Shown here: positions 32,601-42,088 of the stretch, piece after piece | Layout of the letters: each line of letters starts with the position of its first letter | How positions within the stretch are numbered: the stretch's first letter is position 1 | Origin: Nodularia sp. NIES-3585 | Lineage (GTDB): Bacteria; Cyanobacteriota; Cyanobacteriia; Cyanobacteriales; Nostocaceae | DNA length: 64,000 nucleotides | NCBI RefSeq assembly: GCF_002218065.1 | Contig: NZ_BDUB01000001.1 | Span: forward strand, 4,931,118-4,995,117 | Reading direction: 5' to 3' | The notes under the pieces: model-generated | Seen by the model: the letters and a program-made list of their open reading frames with translations, nothing else | Databases searched by the model: none | What the model was told of the DNA's origin: nothing | Position numbers and translations under genes: made by a program

Positions 32601-35475
32601 GCAGAACTTTCAACCGTACAAAAACAGACGGAATCATGTACTCAGGTAGCTTTTCTAACAATAATTCTCGAAATTCGCTAGTTTTGGGAGCAGATTGTTT
32701 TTCCAGGACAACATAGGCTACCAGACGCTGGTTACCGGATTCATCGCGAACCAGTACCACCGTATCCCGCACCGTTGGGTGCTGTCTCAGTGCCGCTTCT
32801 ATTTCCCCAAGCTCAACTCGGTAGCCATGAATTTTGGCTTGGTAATCAATCCTTCCGAGAAATTCAATGTTTCCATCAGGTAGGTAGCGAGCTAAATCCC
32901 CAGTTTTGTAAATTCTGGTATTTTGGAAATTGCCTTCTACCTCCTCAAAAGAGTGAAAAATAAACTTTTCGCTAGTCAAATCAGGTTCATTTAAATAGCC
33001 CCTGGCTACACCTGCACCACCAATATACAATTCTCCTGGTACGCCTATGGGTACTGGTTGCAGATAAGAGTCCAACAGATAGATTTGGGTGTTACTAATT
33101 GGTTGCCCGATAGGGACAGTTTGAGAATGATGATTTGTTTGTCCTAGCTGGACTGGATAAGTCAGCACGCCAACAGTAGCTTCTGTTGGGCCATAATGAT
33201 TAAAAATTAAGCATTCTGGCTCTAATTGCTGAATTTGCTCAATTAAATCCCAACGGCAAGCTTCGCCACCCAGAATCAGGCGCTGTTTTGGTAATATGTG
33301 TTGAGCTTGAGAAGATGCCAGTAGGGCTGTCAGGTGAGAAGGGACAATTTTTAAACAGTCGATGGGATGACGATGAAAATAGTCTGCTAATGCCTCTGGA
33401 TCGGATGCTCTCTGTGATGACACTATATGCAGACTTCCACCACTGCACAGACAAGGAAAAATTGTGGTGTTGCCTAAGTCAGCAGCGAAGGTGGTAATTG
33501 TCGCAAAGCTGTTACACCCGTCAAGGTCTAGTCTATCTTTGACGGCATGAATATAGTTAAACAGTTGTTGATGTTCAACACCAACGGCTTTGGGTTTACC
33601 TGTAGAACCAGAAGTAAACAGGACATAGACTAAATTCTTCAGTCCCACTTCACTAATTAGATTCTCCGAGCTTTCCTGGTCAATGTTGTGCCAGTCAGTG
33701 TCTAAAGATACTGTTTTTATAGGGTAATCTGGTAGCGTCTCAACTAAATACTGCTGGGTCAATAGTATTGGCGGTTGGGCATTTTGTAACCTCACAGCTA
33801 AGGCTGGTTTCGGCAATGTCGGGTCTAGCGGTAAGTATGCTCCACCAGCTTTTAGTATAGCAAGGAGTCCGACTATTAATTCTAGCGATGCCTTCGGTAA
33901 CGTCTTCGACGAACGCTCGACAAATAACCCCACCAACACATCAGGACGGACTCCCAGTCGCTGGAGATAATGAGCTAGTTGGTTAGCCTTGGCGTTAAGT
34001 TCAGCATAAGTAATTTGCTGGTCTTCAAAGACTACAGCAATTTTATCTGGTGTCTGCTCTGCTTGTTGTTCAAATAAGTAGTGAATGCATTTATCTGGCG
34101 AATAGTCAGTTTGAGTTTGATTAAACTCAATTAATAACTGTTGTCTTTCAGCATGATTGAGAATTTCTAACTTGCCAATTGCCAATTCTGGTTGATTAAT
34201 GACACTTTGCAACAAAGTCTGAAATTGGCTGGCTAAACGTTCAATAAGTTGTGAGTTAAATAAAGATGAATCGTAGTGAAAATCTAATTTTAAAGAATCA
34301 TCTCGACGCGCGCCAGATAATTTCAGTTTAAATCTGTCAAAACAGACATGGTGCTGCAAAACTGAAAATGTAATTCCGCTCTGAGAATATTTTTCAGGAT
34401 ATTCTAAAAATTCAAAACTAAAAGGTAAAAATGCTGATTCTCTGCTTTTATTAGTGAAGTTTAGTTGTTCCCAATCAAAATATTCTTGCCATTTGTAGGC
34501 ATCGTTGACTAATTTGTTGACTTGATTGATAACTTCGCTAATTTTGAAATTATCTTCTAGATGACAAGTTAACGGTAAATATTTAGCAAATAGTCCTATT
34601 GCTGATTCTAGCTCTTCATATTTTCTCCCATCGAAAGCCTGACCGACAATAATCTTTGAATCTCCAGTAAAACGCCATAATATAATTTGCCAGTAAGCAA
34701 GTAACAATGTAGAAGTTGAAGTTTCCTGCTTCTGAGCTAAAGCTGCTATTTGAGCTACTAAATCTGGATGAATATTTAAAGTTAAAGTTTGAGGGTCAAA
34801 TATAGATTTTTGTGTAATTTTATTTTCAAAGGGCAAATGTAACTTGAAAATGTTTTCAATATCTAGAAATTGCCAATATTCTACTCCTGTTTTTGTCTGA
34901 GCATCGGCAATTATTTCATTTTGCCATTGAGCAATATCGGCATATTGTGTTGGTTCGTCAGTTAATTCTTCATCATGACAAGATACTGCATATAAATAGC
35001 TAATTTCCTCTGCTAATTTAAAGATAGTTACAGTATCGGCACAGAGAGATGGTAAGCTAATCAGTAATATGTGCTTGTTTGGGGACAAATTTATGAAATA
35101 TATGTCGCAAATTGGCTTCTGTTCAAAGTTAATAGGTAATTGCAGTACATCCTTAAAAAGGGCTGCAATTTTGGCATCTTGTTGTTGGGAATCTAAATTG
35201 CTGAAGTCAGAATAATGAACTGAGAATTTACTGTCATCAGCTATTACCTGGAGTGGAATTGTCATTCCAGGTAGGAAACAAAAGTTTGTTCGCAGAATTT
35301 CATGTCGATTGACAAGCTTTTCTAAGGCTACCTCTAAAATTTCGTGATTGAGATTTCCCTCAATCATCAGAGAAAACTGAGCGCGATAAGGTAGTGTAGA
35401 ATCAAGTTGTTGTAAAGACCACAAATGCCTTTGTTGAGGCGAAAGCCGATAACCTTCAATAATTTCTTGTTGCAT
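29644..35475 (-). CDS. NRPS, C'-A(Asp)-PCP-E-reductase; terminal module
   Basis: 1943 residues. Domains: C-like 1-430 with the catalytic HHxxxDG replaced by SLPSLCAD (about 133-140); A about 445-945; PCP with FFELGGDSIL (about 1015); E about 1070-1510 with intact HHLAVDG (about 1203); thioester reductase about 1560-1940 with GATGFVG and Y-x3-K (YPQTK). Pocket residues read from FAADLGNT, KIVPS, LILGGE and NHYGPTEATVG give D-L-T-K-I-G-H-V-G-K, the Asp-type code (DLTKVGHIGK). So this module adds Asp, epimerises it and releases the chain as an aldehyde (or alcohol). The active C domain is probably the C-terminal one of the preceding NRPS gene. GAGGG lies 7 bases before ATG 35475. The stand-alone TauD gene ends 14 bases upstream. 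Confidence 0.95.
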   Translation of the reverse strand: MQQEIIEGYRLSPQQRHLWSLQQLDSTLPYRAQFSLMIEGNLNHEILEVALEKLVNRHEILRTNFCFLPGMTIPLQVIADDSKFSVHYSDFSNLDSQQQDAKIAALFKDVLQLPINFEQKPICDIYFINLSPNKHILLISLPSLCADTVTIFKLAEEISYLYAVSCHDEELTDEPTQYADIAQWQNEIIADAQTKTGVEYWQFLDIENIFKLHLPFENKITQKSIFDPQTLTLNIHPDLVAQIAALAQKQETSTSTLLLAYWQIILWRFTGDSKIIVGQAFDGRKYEELESAIGLFAKYLPLTCHLEDNFKISEVINQVNKLVNDAYKWQEYFDWEQLNFTNKSRESAFLPFSFEFLEYPEKYSQSGITFSVLQHHVCFDRFKLKLSGARRDDSLKLDFHYDSSLFNSQLIERLASQFQTLLQSVINQPELAIGKLEILNHAERQQLLIEFNQTQTDYSPDKCIHYLFEQQAEQTPDKIAVVFEDQQITYAELNAKANQLAHYLQRLGVRPDVLVGLFVERSSKTLPKASLELIVGLLAILKAGGAYLPLDPTLPKPALAVRLQNAQPPILLTQQYLVETLPDYPIKTVSLDTDWHNIDQESSENLISEVGLKNLVYVLFTSGSTGKPKAVGVEHQQLFNYIHAVKDRLDLDGCNSFATITTFAADLGNTTIFPCLCSGGSLHIVSSQRASDPEALADYFHRHPIDCLKIVPSHLTALLASSQAQHILPKQRLILGGEACRWDLIEQIQQLEPECLIFNHYGPTEATVGVLTYPVQLGQTNHHSQTVPIGQPISNTQIYLLDSYLQPVPIGVPGELYIGGAGVARGYLNEPDLTSEKFIFHSFEEVEGNFQNTRIYKTGDLARYLPDGNIEFLGRIDYQAKIHGYRVELGEIEAALRQHPTVRDTVVLVRDESGNQRLVAYVVLEKQSAPKTSEFRELLLEKLPEYMIPSVFVRLKVLPLLPNGKLDRQALPAPDMTRSDLEGTFVAPSTAVEKVLAQIWAKILRLEQVGIHDNFFELGGDSILSMQIIAKANQAGLQITPKHLFEHQTIAELAAVAVKNRIIPAEQGLVTGEVPLTPIQHWFFEQNLLDSHHWNQSILLEVHQSLDPALLEQVVKHLLAYHDALRLSFVRQESTWQQVNANLNEVVPFTVIDLSGVLETEQAAAISATANKLQTSLNLSSGSLMQVAFFNLGDTQPSRLLVIIHHLAVDGVSWRILLSDLQTAYQQISQGKSIKLPPKTTSFKHWAEKLQEYAQSTALEQELEYWLAIAAIAQGIAPEQIAQIPVDFPEGDNTVAQAHTISVALSQEETQVLLQKVPKIYQTQINDVLLTALVQAFKPWTNARLLVDLEGHGREEIFEDVDLLRTVGWFTTIFPVVLDVSKTNAVGEAVQAVKEQLRRIPNRGIGYGVLRYLKGESRLHQLKADVRFNYLGQTDQIFESSMFAPASESTEPGRSLRGNRSYLLDINGIVADGQLQLNWTYSKAIHHQATIESLAQGYIAALRELITDCETFTDDKSWDLPEAKLSPKETVEVYRNLAFLNAEAVLDPTIYPQTSFEHTAEPSHIFLTGATGFVGAFLLYELLQQTSADIYCLVRSADVELGKKKLQSHLESYKVWDETQSNRIIPVAGDLSQPLLGLSHQQFQVMASKIDVIYHNAASINLVYPYSTLKAANVLGTQEILRLACQIKVKPVHYISTLSVLTSESHGEVKQISELHKFNHNQAPFGGYPQTKWVAEKLVATAYKRGIPVSIYRLGRISGHSKTGVCNTNDRLYRMIKGFIQLGSVPDVDTIVDMTPVDYVSQAIVHISKQEKSLNQIFHLSNPNPSRSFQMFNFIREFGYPLQLMSNKQWQTELLNAAECSLDNPLYPLIPFFASSEGGNEKEELAEDLDSPSLKLDCQNTKDGLAGSSIICPPADAELLITYFSYLIQSGFMNAPQLKDLSI

Positions 35476-35489
35476 TTTTCACCCTCTGA

Positions 35490-36536
35490 TTAATTATTAT
35501 TACTCAACGACTCTGCCATACCTGCTAACACTTTTCGGGAACCTATGAATGGAGTGCGTCCATGACAAGTCAACATATTATCTAGTAACAATACATCTCC
35601 TGCTTGCCAGGGAAAAGTAATCGCTTCTTGTTGATAAATTTCCCGAATAATATCTAATACAGAAGTTTCAATAGGTGAACCATCCCCATAATAAGCATTA
35701 CGTGGTAAATCTTCCTCTTTGAAACCAGCTAATATACCTTCTCGAACAGTTGGATTTAAGCTGGAAATATGAAACAAATGAGCTTGATTAAACCAGACTA
35801 TTTCGTTGGTTTGAGGATGGGTAGAAACAGCCTGACAAATTTGGCGAGTTTTCAAACTATCTTGCTCATACCATTCATATTCTATGTTGTTTTTACGACA
35901 ATAATTTTCTACTTCTATTTTGCTATTAGTCTGAAAAACGTCCTGCCAGGGAAGGTCTAATTTCTGTCTATAGTTTCGCACATACATGACCTTTTTTTGC
36001 TGAAATTTTTCTCTAATGCTGGGATCGATGCGTTGAAAAACTTTACGACTATCGGCAATTGGTGTTTGTCCTCCTGCTTTTGCAGGTTGCACGCAATGAA
36101 AGCAAATCTTCATTGGCCAGTTGCAAGAATATGACATTTCATTGTGTAGAGGAATAGACTCTTCAGCCGGATATTCAGTTGAAGTGTAGATTTTACCACT
36201 GACATGATGACGTGGTGTTGAACGATAAGAATATTCTAATAGATTTCCTGCGATCGCCTGAATGAATAACTCAAATTCTGCGGCTCCATTCACCTGGAAG
36301 TTGCGAAAAAGAATGCCTCCATGTTTGAGTAAATTTGTCTGAATCAACTGTTGATTATTTTTAGCCCAAGCGGCAATATTTAATCCTTCTACTGTGGGTT
36401 TAACGATTAATGGTAATGATTTATCCGGCTGAAAATACTCTACATTGATTAAGTTTGCTGTATCAATGCTGATAGATTGCCGCTTGGTAATTCCTTTTAT
36501 GCTAGTTTTTTTGATCTCTGGGTTGTTCATAGTCAT
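35490..36536 (-). CDS. TauD/SyrP-like Fe(II)/2-oxoglutarate hydroxylase
   Basis: 348 residues. Non-haem iron dioxygenase of the TauD family. The iron triad is recognisable: H-x-E as HNE in IPLHNEMSYS and the distal His in CHGRTP; Arg of the 2-oxoglutarate site probably in SRKVLAG. Close to the TauD domain fused to the 49430-61393 NRPS (both share LLKHG-ILFR-F, PLHNE/LFHNE, DLPRN-YYGDG-PIE). SyrP-type members hydroxylate the beta carbon of carrier-bound Asp. Here the gene lies directly before the second Asp module. Start: ATG 36536, or ATG 36530, which has AGGA 6 bases upstream overlapping the previous stop. Tight coupling to both neighbours (2 and 14 bases). Confidence 0.92.
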   Translation of the reverse strand: MTMNNPEIKKTSIKGITKRQSISIDTANLINVEYFQPDKSLPLIVKPTVEGLNIAAWAKNNQQLIQTNLLKHGGILFRNFQVNGAAEFELFIQAIAGNLLEYSYRSTPRHHVSGKIYTSTEYPAEESIPLHNEMSYSCNWPMKICFHCVQPAKAGGQTPIADSRKVFQRIDPSIREKFQQKKVMYVRNYRQKLDLPWQDVFQTNSKIEVENYCRKNNIEYEWYEQDSLKTRQICQAVSTHPQTNEIVWFNQAHLFHISSLNPTVREGILAGFKEEDLPRNAYYGDGSPIETSVLDIIREIYQQEAITFPWQAGDVLLLDNMLTCHGRTPFIGSRKVLAGMAESLSNNN

Positions 36537-36538
36537 TC

Positions 36539-39500
36539 CTATATGCGGATTCCTTTGCGCTTAGTTAGTTTGAGCTTATTTAGGCTAGATTTTTCAGTTT
36601 CTTGTTCTTTGAATAACTGCTGTTTTCTATCAGATTCCGTGAGAATTTCTAGTAGTTCACTCAGCTTGGCGTTAGGCTCAATAATTATCTGACCCAATAG
36701 TGTTTCAAGTTGCCCTAATCTCTGTGTGATAGCAGTGGCATCAAAACGATAGGAATCGTACATCATCTGTAGCGTCCATTCTGCACCAAGCACAACTCTG
36801 AGAGTAAGAGGATAGTTATTTCTGCTTACTGAAAGGATTTGAGACACTTCTAAGTCTGTGATGCCTTGACTTAATGAAGGATCAATGGGTAAGTTCTGAA
36901 AAACGATAATACTCTCAAACAAAGGCAAACTCTGAGGTATGTCACTCCATTTGCGAATCTGTACCAGCGGAGTATGTTCGTACTGACGGGCTTCAACCTG
37001 TTGATCCTGAAGCTTCTTAAGCCAAGATGGTAATTTTTCGGGCGGATCAACTTTTGTTCGCAGTGGCAAAGTATTGATAAATACTCCGATTATTGACTCA
37101 GAACCTACTAAAGTTGGTGGGCGACCAGATACAGTGCTACCAAAAACTATATCTGACTCACTACTAACAAAATTGAGCAACAATGCCCATGCTCCCTGAA
37201 TTAAAGTATTCAGTGTCAGTTGATATTTTCGAGCTAAGGATTGTAGTGCTGTTGTTGTTGCCTTTGATAGCTTAATTTCCTGCTTGTCGTAGCTTGCTTC
37301 CTGTTGATCAAAACTCCCAGCAGCGCGGTTAGTTCCTAAAGGCGTTGGAGTCGTGAAGCCTTTGAGCATCTCCCGCCAAAAACTTTCAGCTTTTGAGAGA
37401 TTCTGTTGTTGTAACCAAGCGATATAATCCCGATAAGGACGACGCACTTCTGGGGTGATTTGCTCACGTTGGCGAAGGGCTTCGTAATAGGTCAAAATTT
37501 CTTTGAATAACAAGGGAAGAGACCACCCATCGAGCAGCAAGTGGTGGTTGCTCCAGATAAAGTAATAGTCATCCTCAGCTACCTGAATCAGAGTTAGACG
37601 GAGCAAAGGGGCTTTGACCAGATCGAAACCTTGCTTGTGGTCTTTTTGCAGAAGAGCTTCTAACTGCTGTTGCTGCTCAACTGGAGGTAAGGATTGGCAA
37701 TCATGTTGTTCCCACGGCAATGCAACTTGCCGATGTACAATTTGCAGTGGCTGTTCGAGATTTTCCCAGTGAAAAGAAGTACGCAAAACGGGTTGTAAAT
37801 CTACTAATTTTTGCCAAGCTTGCTGCAATGCTGAAACATTGAGCTGTCCGTGGATTTTAAATAACATCTGCTCGAAATACACACCCGTCTCTCGTTCATA
37901 GACGCTATGGAAGAGCATACCTTGCTGCACCGATGAGAGGGGATAGATATCTTCTAGGTGGGGAGTATTACTAAGTAATCCATCGAGTTGTTGCTGAGTT
38001 AATTGAGTCAAGAGAAAGTCAGAAGGGGTGTAGCCTCCGGCTTCTGAGGACTGACAGTGGTTGATGAGCGATCGCAATGCTGTCAAAAATCCTTGAGTCA
38101 ATGCTTCAATTGTTGACTGGCTATGAACTGCTTCGCTGTATGCACAACTGAGTTGCAATTGACCGTCTACTACAAAACTGGTGAAACTGAGTAAATGGCT
38201 ACGGTGATTTTGCAAGCTACTTTGTCGCCCTGTGGACTCCGGCGCTAATTTAAATAGCGATGACTCTGAAAGTGTTTGGTCAAACTGACCCAAATAATTG
38301 AAAACTATCTCAGCTTCAGGAAGAGAACGCAATGATTCAATTACTTTGCTGTCATCACTGAGATAGCGCAAAAGACCATAGCCAATACCACGATTTGGTA
38401 TATGCCGCAGTTGTTCTTTAATAGCTTTCAAGGCATCGCCAGGCGTAGATGCTTCTCCAAGATCCAACAGCACTGGGAAAATCGAGGAAAACAAACCTAC
38501 AGTGCGGGATATATCTACGTTGTCAAAAATTTCCTCCCGTCCATGACCTTCTAAATTTACAACTAGCGATCGCTGTCCCGTCCATTGTGCTAATGTCTGG
38601 ACTAATGCTGTTAGCAACACATCGTTGATTTGAGTGCGATAGACAGCTGGCACATCCTGTAGCAGTGCTTTGGTTTCTGCACTACTCAGTGCGAGCGACA
38701 CCTCACGAACTGAAGCTTCAGTATTAGCTCCCCCCGGATAATCCACGGGTATACGGAACACATTTCTCCGATTGGGAGCCATCCAGTAGTCTAACTCTTG
38801 CTGCACTGGCGCTGAATTAGCATAATCGCGTAACTGTTCGCTCCACTGCTTGAGTGAGGTTGTTTTGGCAGGTAAATTAACTGCCTTTCTTTGGCTAAGT
38901 TGCTGATAAGCCGTTTGGAGGTCTTCAAATAAAATCCGCCAAGATAAGGTGTCAACTACGATGTGGTGAATAATGATCAGCAAGCGGCTGGTTTTTTCTG
39001 CACCCAAATTGATCAAAGCTACTCGTACCAGGGAACCTTGCGATAAATTCAAACTACTTTGTAGTTCGGTAGCGGTTACTTCAAGGGCAGATTCACGCTG
39101 ATTATCTGGCACGCTTGACAAATCTATACAGGAGAACGGTACTTGCTCACCAGGTTCGGTGTAAATTTGTTTCCAGCTAGATTCTGTTTGCTCAAACCGC
39201 AGACGCAGAGAGTCGTGGTGGTTGAGCAATTCCTGGACAACCTGCTCTAAAATTTTGGGATCAATTGCTTGGTTCATCTCCAGCAAAACGGCTTCGTTCC
39301 AGTGATTTGGCTCTGGCAAATTTTGTTCAAAGAAATAGTGCTGAATGGGTGTGAGAGTTACAGAACCAGTTACTAATCCTTGCTCTGCTGAGATAGTTTG
39401 ACTTGTAGCAACAACCTTGGCTAATTCGGCAATTGTCTGGTTTTGAAACAACTGCTTAGGAGTCAAATTTAATTGTACTTGGTGGGCTTTGGCGATCGCT

Positions 39501-42037
39501 TGAATGCAAAGAATAGAATCCCCGCCCAATTCAAAAAAGTTGTCGTGGATGCCCACACGCTCAAGACCCAATACCTGCGCCCAAATCTCTGCAAGAGTTT
39601 CTTCAACTGCTGTGCGAGGTGCGGCAAAGGTCTCTTGCAACTGCGACTGTACTGGGTCTGGTGCTGGTAGTGCGCGACGGTCTACCTTACCACTAGGAGT
39701 TAGAGGTAACGTCTCCAAAAATACAAAAGCCGATGGAATCATGTGTTCAGGTAGCCTTTCCTGAAGAAAATGCCGTAGCTGTGGCACAAGATCCCGATCT
39801 GCAAAGCTAGGAACGACATAAGCCACCAAGCGCTTGTAGTTTGTTTCTTCCCTGACTACAACTACAGTCTTTTGCACCGCCGAATGCTGAATGAGTAGCG
39901 TTTCAATTTCGCCTAATTCGATGCGGAAGCCGCGAATTTTTACTTGGTGGTCGATGCGTCCGAGAAATTCGATATTCCCATCAGGAAGCCACCTACCTAA
40001 ATCACCAGTTTTATAGATAATATCTGTGCTAATTCCTGGTAAGGTTTTTTGGCTAGGAAATGGGTTAGGAATAAAGCTTAACTTAGTCAATTCTGGATTT
40101 TTCCAATACCCCACACCAACACCAAATCCCGATACACAAATCTCTCCAGGAACTCCAACAGGGACTAATTGCATCTGTCGGTTAAGTATATAAAGATTTA
40201 AGTTGGCTAAGGGTTTACCAATAGGAACTGTTCGCTGGTTTGCTGGTAAAGGCTTGTCGATAATAAATTGAGTAATATCATCAGCAGCCTCAGTTGGTCC
40301 GTAGGCATTAACTACCTTGATTGCAGGGTAAAGATTTAGCCATTGATTTACCAATTCTACCGATGCAGATTCTCCTGTAACCATCATCCACTTGAGGTGA
40401 GGTAAGGCTCTTTCCTCAGTTGATAAGCGGGAAATATAATCGATTAATTCTCTTAAGATAACAGGGACAAGTTCAGCGATCGCTATTTTTTCTTCTTGAA
40501 TAACCTTGAATAGTTTTTCTGGCTGACATACAGTTTCTGTCTCAACTATCACTGTACTACCCCCAATTAAAATTGGTGCCAGAAATTGCCAAACAGAAAT
40601 ATCTGAGGAAGCCGGAGCAGTTTGAAGAAAGTTAAATTTTTCAGTAAACTCTAAAGCATCAAATTGAGCATAAATATGATTAATTGCACCACCATGTCGA
40701 ATAATTGCCCCCTTTGGCAATCCGGTTGAGCCGGAGGTATAAATCATGTAAGCGGGATCTACGCCATGATGATTTTCACTTATATTGTTTGGGGATAATT
40801 TATCGAAATCAAGTTGATCGTATATATTTATTTCTGGACTATTGACATTTGCCAAATCTTTTGGTTTTACATCTAAACAAATAATAGATTTTAGATGAGA
40901 ACTATCTTCTAGCAGATTTATTAAATTGTTTAAAAATGTAGAATCTGTGAACAGAATTCTAATTTCGCTATTGGATAGCATATAGCGAATTCTATCAACT
41001 GGATAAGTAATATCAATTGGGACGTAAGCTCCACCCGCCTTTAATATAGCCAGTAAGGCTATTAAGAAATTAATGTCACGCCCTTTTAAAATTCCCACAA
41101 ATTCCCCTGGTTGTAATCCAGAAATTTGCAGGAATTTAGCTAATTTATTGGCTCTCTTATTCAGTTGTTCATAGGTTAATGGAGTATTTCCAAAAACCAC
41201 AGCAATTTGATCCGGTGTTTGTTTAACTTGCTTCTCAAATAAACTATTAATAGTTTTTTCTACCGGGTAATCACCAATATTAACATTAAATTCTTTTAAC
41301 AGTTGATATCTTTCTGATTCTGCCAATAAAACTATATTTGATATTTTAACATTAGTGTTGTAGATAACCTGTTGAAGAATATTAGCATAATGTCTAGCTA
41401 TTGCCTTGATAGTTTCTTCTTTAAAAAGAGAATCATTATATTTAATTTCCCCATTAATTTGATTATCTTCTAAACAAAACTCTATGGTTAAGTCATTAAT
41501 GATATCAGCGACATCATTGGGATCATGTAGATTCCTCATTAAGAGGATGACATCAAAAATTGGACAGCGATTAGGATTTGTTGGTAGCTTCAATAACTGT
41601 ACTAATTCATCAAAGGGATAGTTTTGATGACTATAGGCATTTATTATCGTTTTTTTAACTTCTAGTAAAAATTCTTTAAAGGAAACTCCTTTTGATATGG
41701 TTGAACGTAAGGTAACAATTTTATTATTTAAAATATTGTTATCTACTTGTCTATAAATAGGCGAACCAACAATAATCTCTTCATTGTTAGTATATTTATG
41801 AAGCAATAGTTTGAACGCTGAAACCAGTAATAGATATGTGGAAAAATTGGAGTTTTGCGTAAAATTTAAAATTATTTGAGATAATTCATCCCCTAGATCA
41901 AAAGCTATAGATTTAGTTTTGCCTTTATCAATTGAGGGTCTAACATAATCTGTAATTAAATTTGTCTCAGTTAGCTCTCCTGATAATTGGTTTAACCAAT
42001 AAAGTTTCTGGGAAAAAAGTTTATTAGAGGATATCAT
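36539..42037 (-). CDS. NRPS, half-C-A(Dab?)-PCP-E-C
   Basis: About 1832 residues from ATG 42037; an in-frame TTG at 42055 also exists. Domains: residues 1-245 are only the C-terminal lobe of a condensation domain (YWLNQLSGEL… to LLKEF), so the HHxxxDG lobe is absent; A about 250-755; PCP FFELGGDSIL about 836; E about 897-1330 in which HHxxxDG reads HHIVVDT; then a DCL-type C about 1360-1800 with intact HHLLLDG and the PLSSVQQGMLFHS start. Pocket residues from SSDISVWQ, IAELVP, MMVTGE and NAYGPTEAADD give D-I-W-E-M-T-A-D-D-K, with acidic residues suited to a cationic side chain; I read it as 2,4-diaminobutyrate, supported by the adjacent aminotransferase. The final C should act on the Asp module of the next NRPS gene. 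Confidence 0.93.
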   Translation of the reverse strand: MISSNKLFSQKLYWLNQLSGELTETNLITDYVRPSIDKGKTKSIAFDLGDELSQIILNFTQNSNFSTYLLLVSAFKLLLHKYTNNEEIIVGSPIYRQVDNNILNNKIVTLRSTISKGVSFKEFLLEVKKTIINAYSHQNYPFDELVQLLKLPTNPNRCPIFDVILLMRNLHDPNDVADIINDLTIEFCLEDNQINGEIKYNDSLFKEETIKAIARHYANILQQVIYNTNVKISNIVLLAESERYQLLKEFNVNIGDYPVEKTINSLFEKQVKQTPDQIAVVFGNTPLTYEQLNKRANKLAKFLQISGLQPGEFVGILKGRDINFLIALLAILKAGGAYVPIDITYPVDRIRYMLSNSEIRILFTDSTFLNNLINLLEDSSHLKSIICLDVKPKDLANVNSPEINIYDQLDFDKLSPNNISENHHGVDPAYMIYTSGSTGLPKGAIIRHGGAINHIYAQFDALEFTEKFNFLQTAPASSDISVWQFLAPILIGGSTVIVETETVCQPEKLFKVIQEEKIAIAELVPVILRELIDYISRLSTEERALPHLKWMMVTGESASVELVNQWLNLYPAIKVVNAYGPTEAADDITQFIIDKPLPANQRTVPIGKPLANLNLYILNRQMQLVPVGVPGEICVSGFGVGVGYWKNPELTKLSFIPNPFPSQKTLPGISTDIIYKTGDLGRWLPDGNIEFLGRIDHQVKIRGFRIELGEIETLLIQHSAVQKTVVVVREETNYKRLVAYVVPSFADRDLVPQLRHFLQERLPEHMIPSAFVFLETLPLTPSGKVDRRALPAPDPVQSQLQETFAAPRTAVEETLAEIWAQVLGLERVGIHDNFFELGGDSILCIQAIAKAHQVQLNLTPKQLFQNQTIAELAKVVATSQTISAEQGLVTGSVTLTPIQHYFFEQNLPEPNHWNEAVLLEMNQAIDPKILEQVVQELLNHHDSLRLRFEQTESSWKQIYTEPGEQVPFSCIDLSSVPDNQRESALEVTATELQSSLNLSQGSLVRVALINLGAEKTSRLLIIIHHIVVDTLSWRILFEDLQTAYQQLSQRKAVNLPAKTTSLKQWSEQLRDYANSAPVQQELDYWMAPNRRNVFRIPVDYPGGANTEASVREVSLALSSAETKALLQDVPAVYRTQINDVLLTALVQTLAQWTGQRSLVVNLEGHGREEIFDNVDISRTVGLFSSIFPVLLDLGEASTPGDALKAIKEQLRHIPNRGIGYGLLRYLSDDSKVIESLRSLPEAEIVFNYLGQFDQTLSESSLFKLAPESTGRQSSLQNHRSHLLSFTSFVVDGQLQLSCAYSEAVHSQSTIEALTQGFLTALRSLINHCQSSEAGGYTPSDFLLTQLTQQQLDGLLSNTPHLEDIYPLSSVQQGMLFHSVYERETGVYFEQMLFKIHGQLNVSALQQAWQKLVDLQPVLRTSFHWENLEQPLQIVHRQVALPWEQHDCQSLPPVEQQQQLEALLQKDHKQGFDLVKAPLLRLTLIQVAEDDYYFIWSNHHLLLDGWSLPLLFKEILTYYEALRQREQITPEVRRPYRDYIAWLQQQNLSKAESFWREMLKGFTTPTPLGTNRAAGSFDQQEASYDKQEIKLSKATTTALQSLARKYQLTLNTLIQGAWALLLNFVSSESDIVFGSTVSGRPPTLVGSESIIGVFINTLPLRTKVDPPEKLPSWLKKLQDQQVEARQYEHTPLVQIRKWSDIPQSLPLFESIIVFQNLPIDPSLSQGITDLEVSQILSVSRNNYPLTLRVVLGAEWTLQMMYDSYRFDATAITQRLGQLETLLGQIIIEPNAKLSELLEILTESDRKQQLFKEQETEKSSLNKLKLTKRKGIRI

Positions 42038-42088
42038 ATATTTGCCAAATTTCAAAGTTCAATTATCTATTTTCTCTTATTGAAATAC

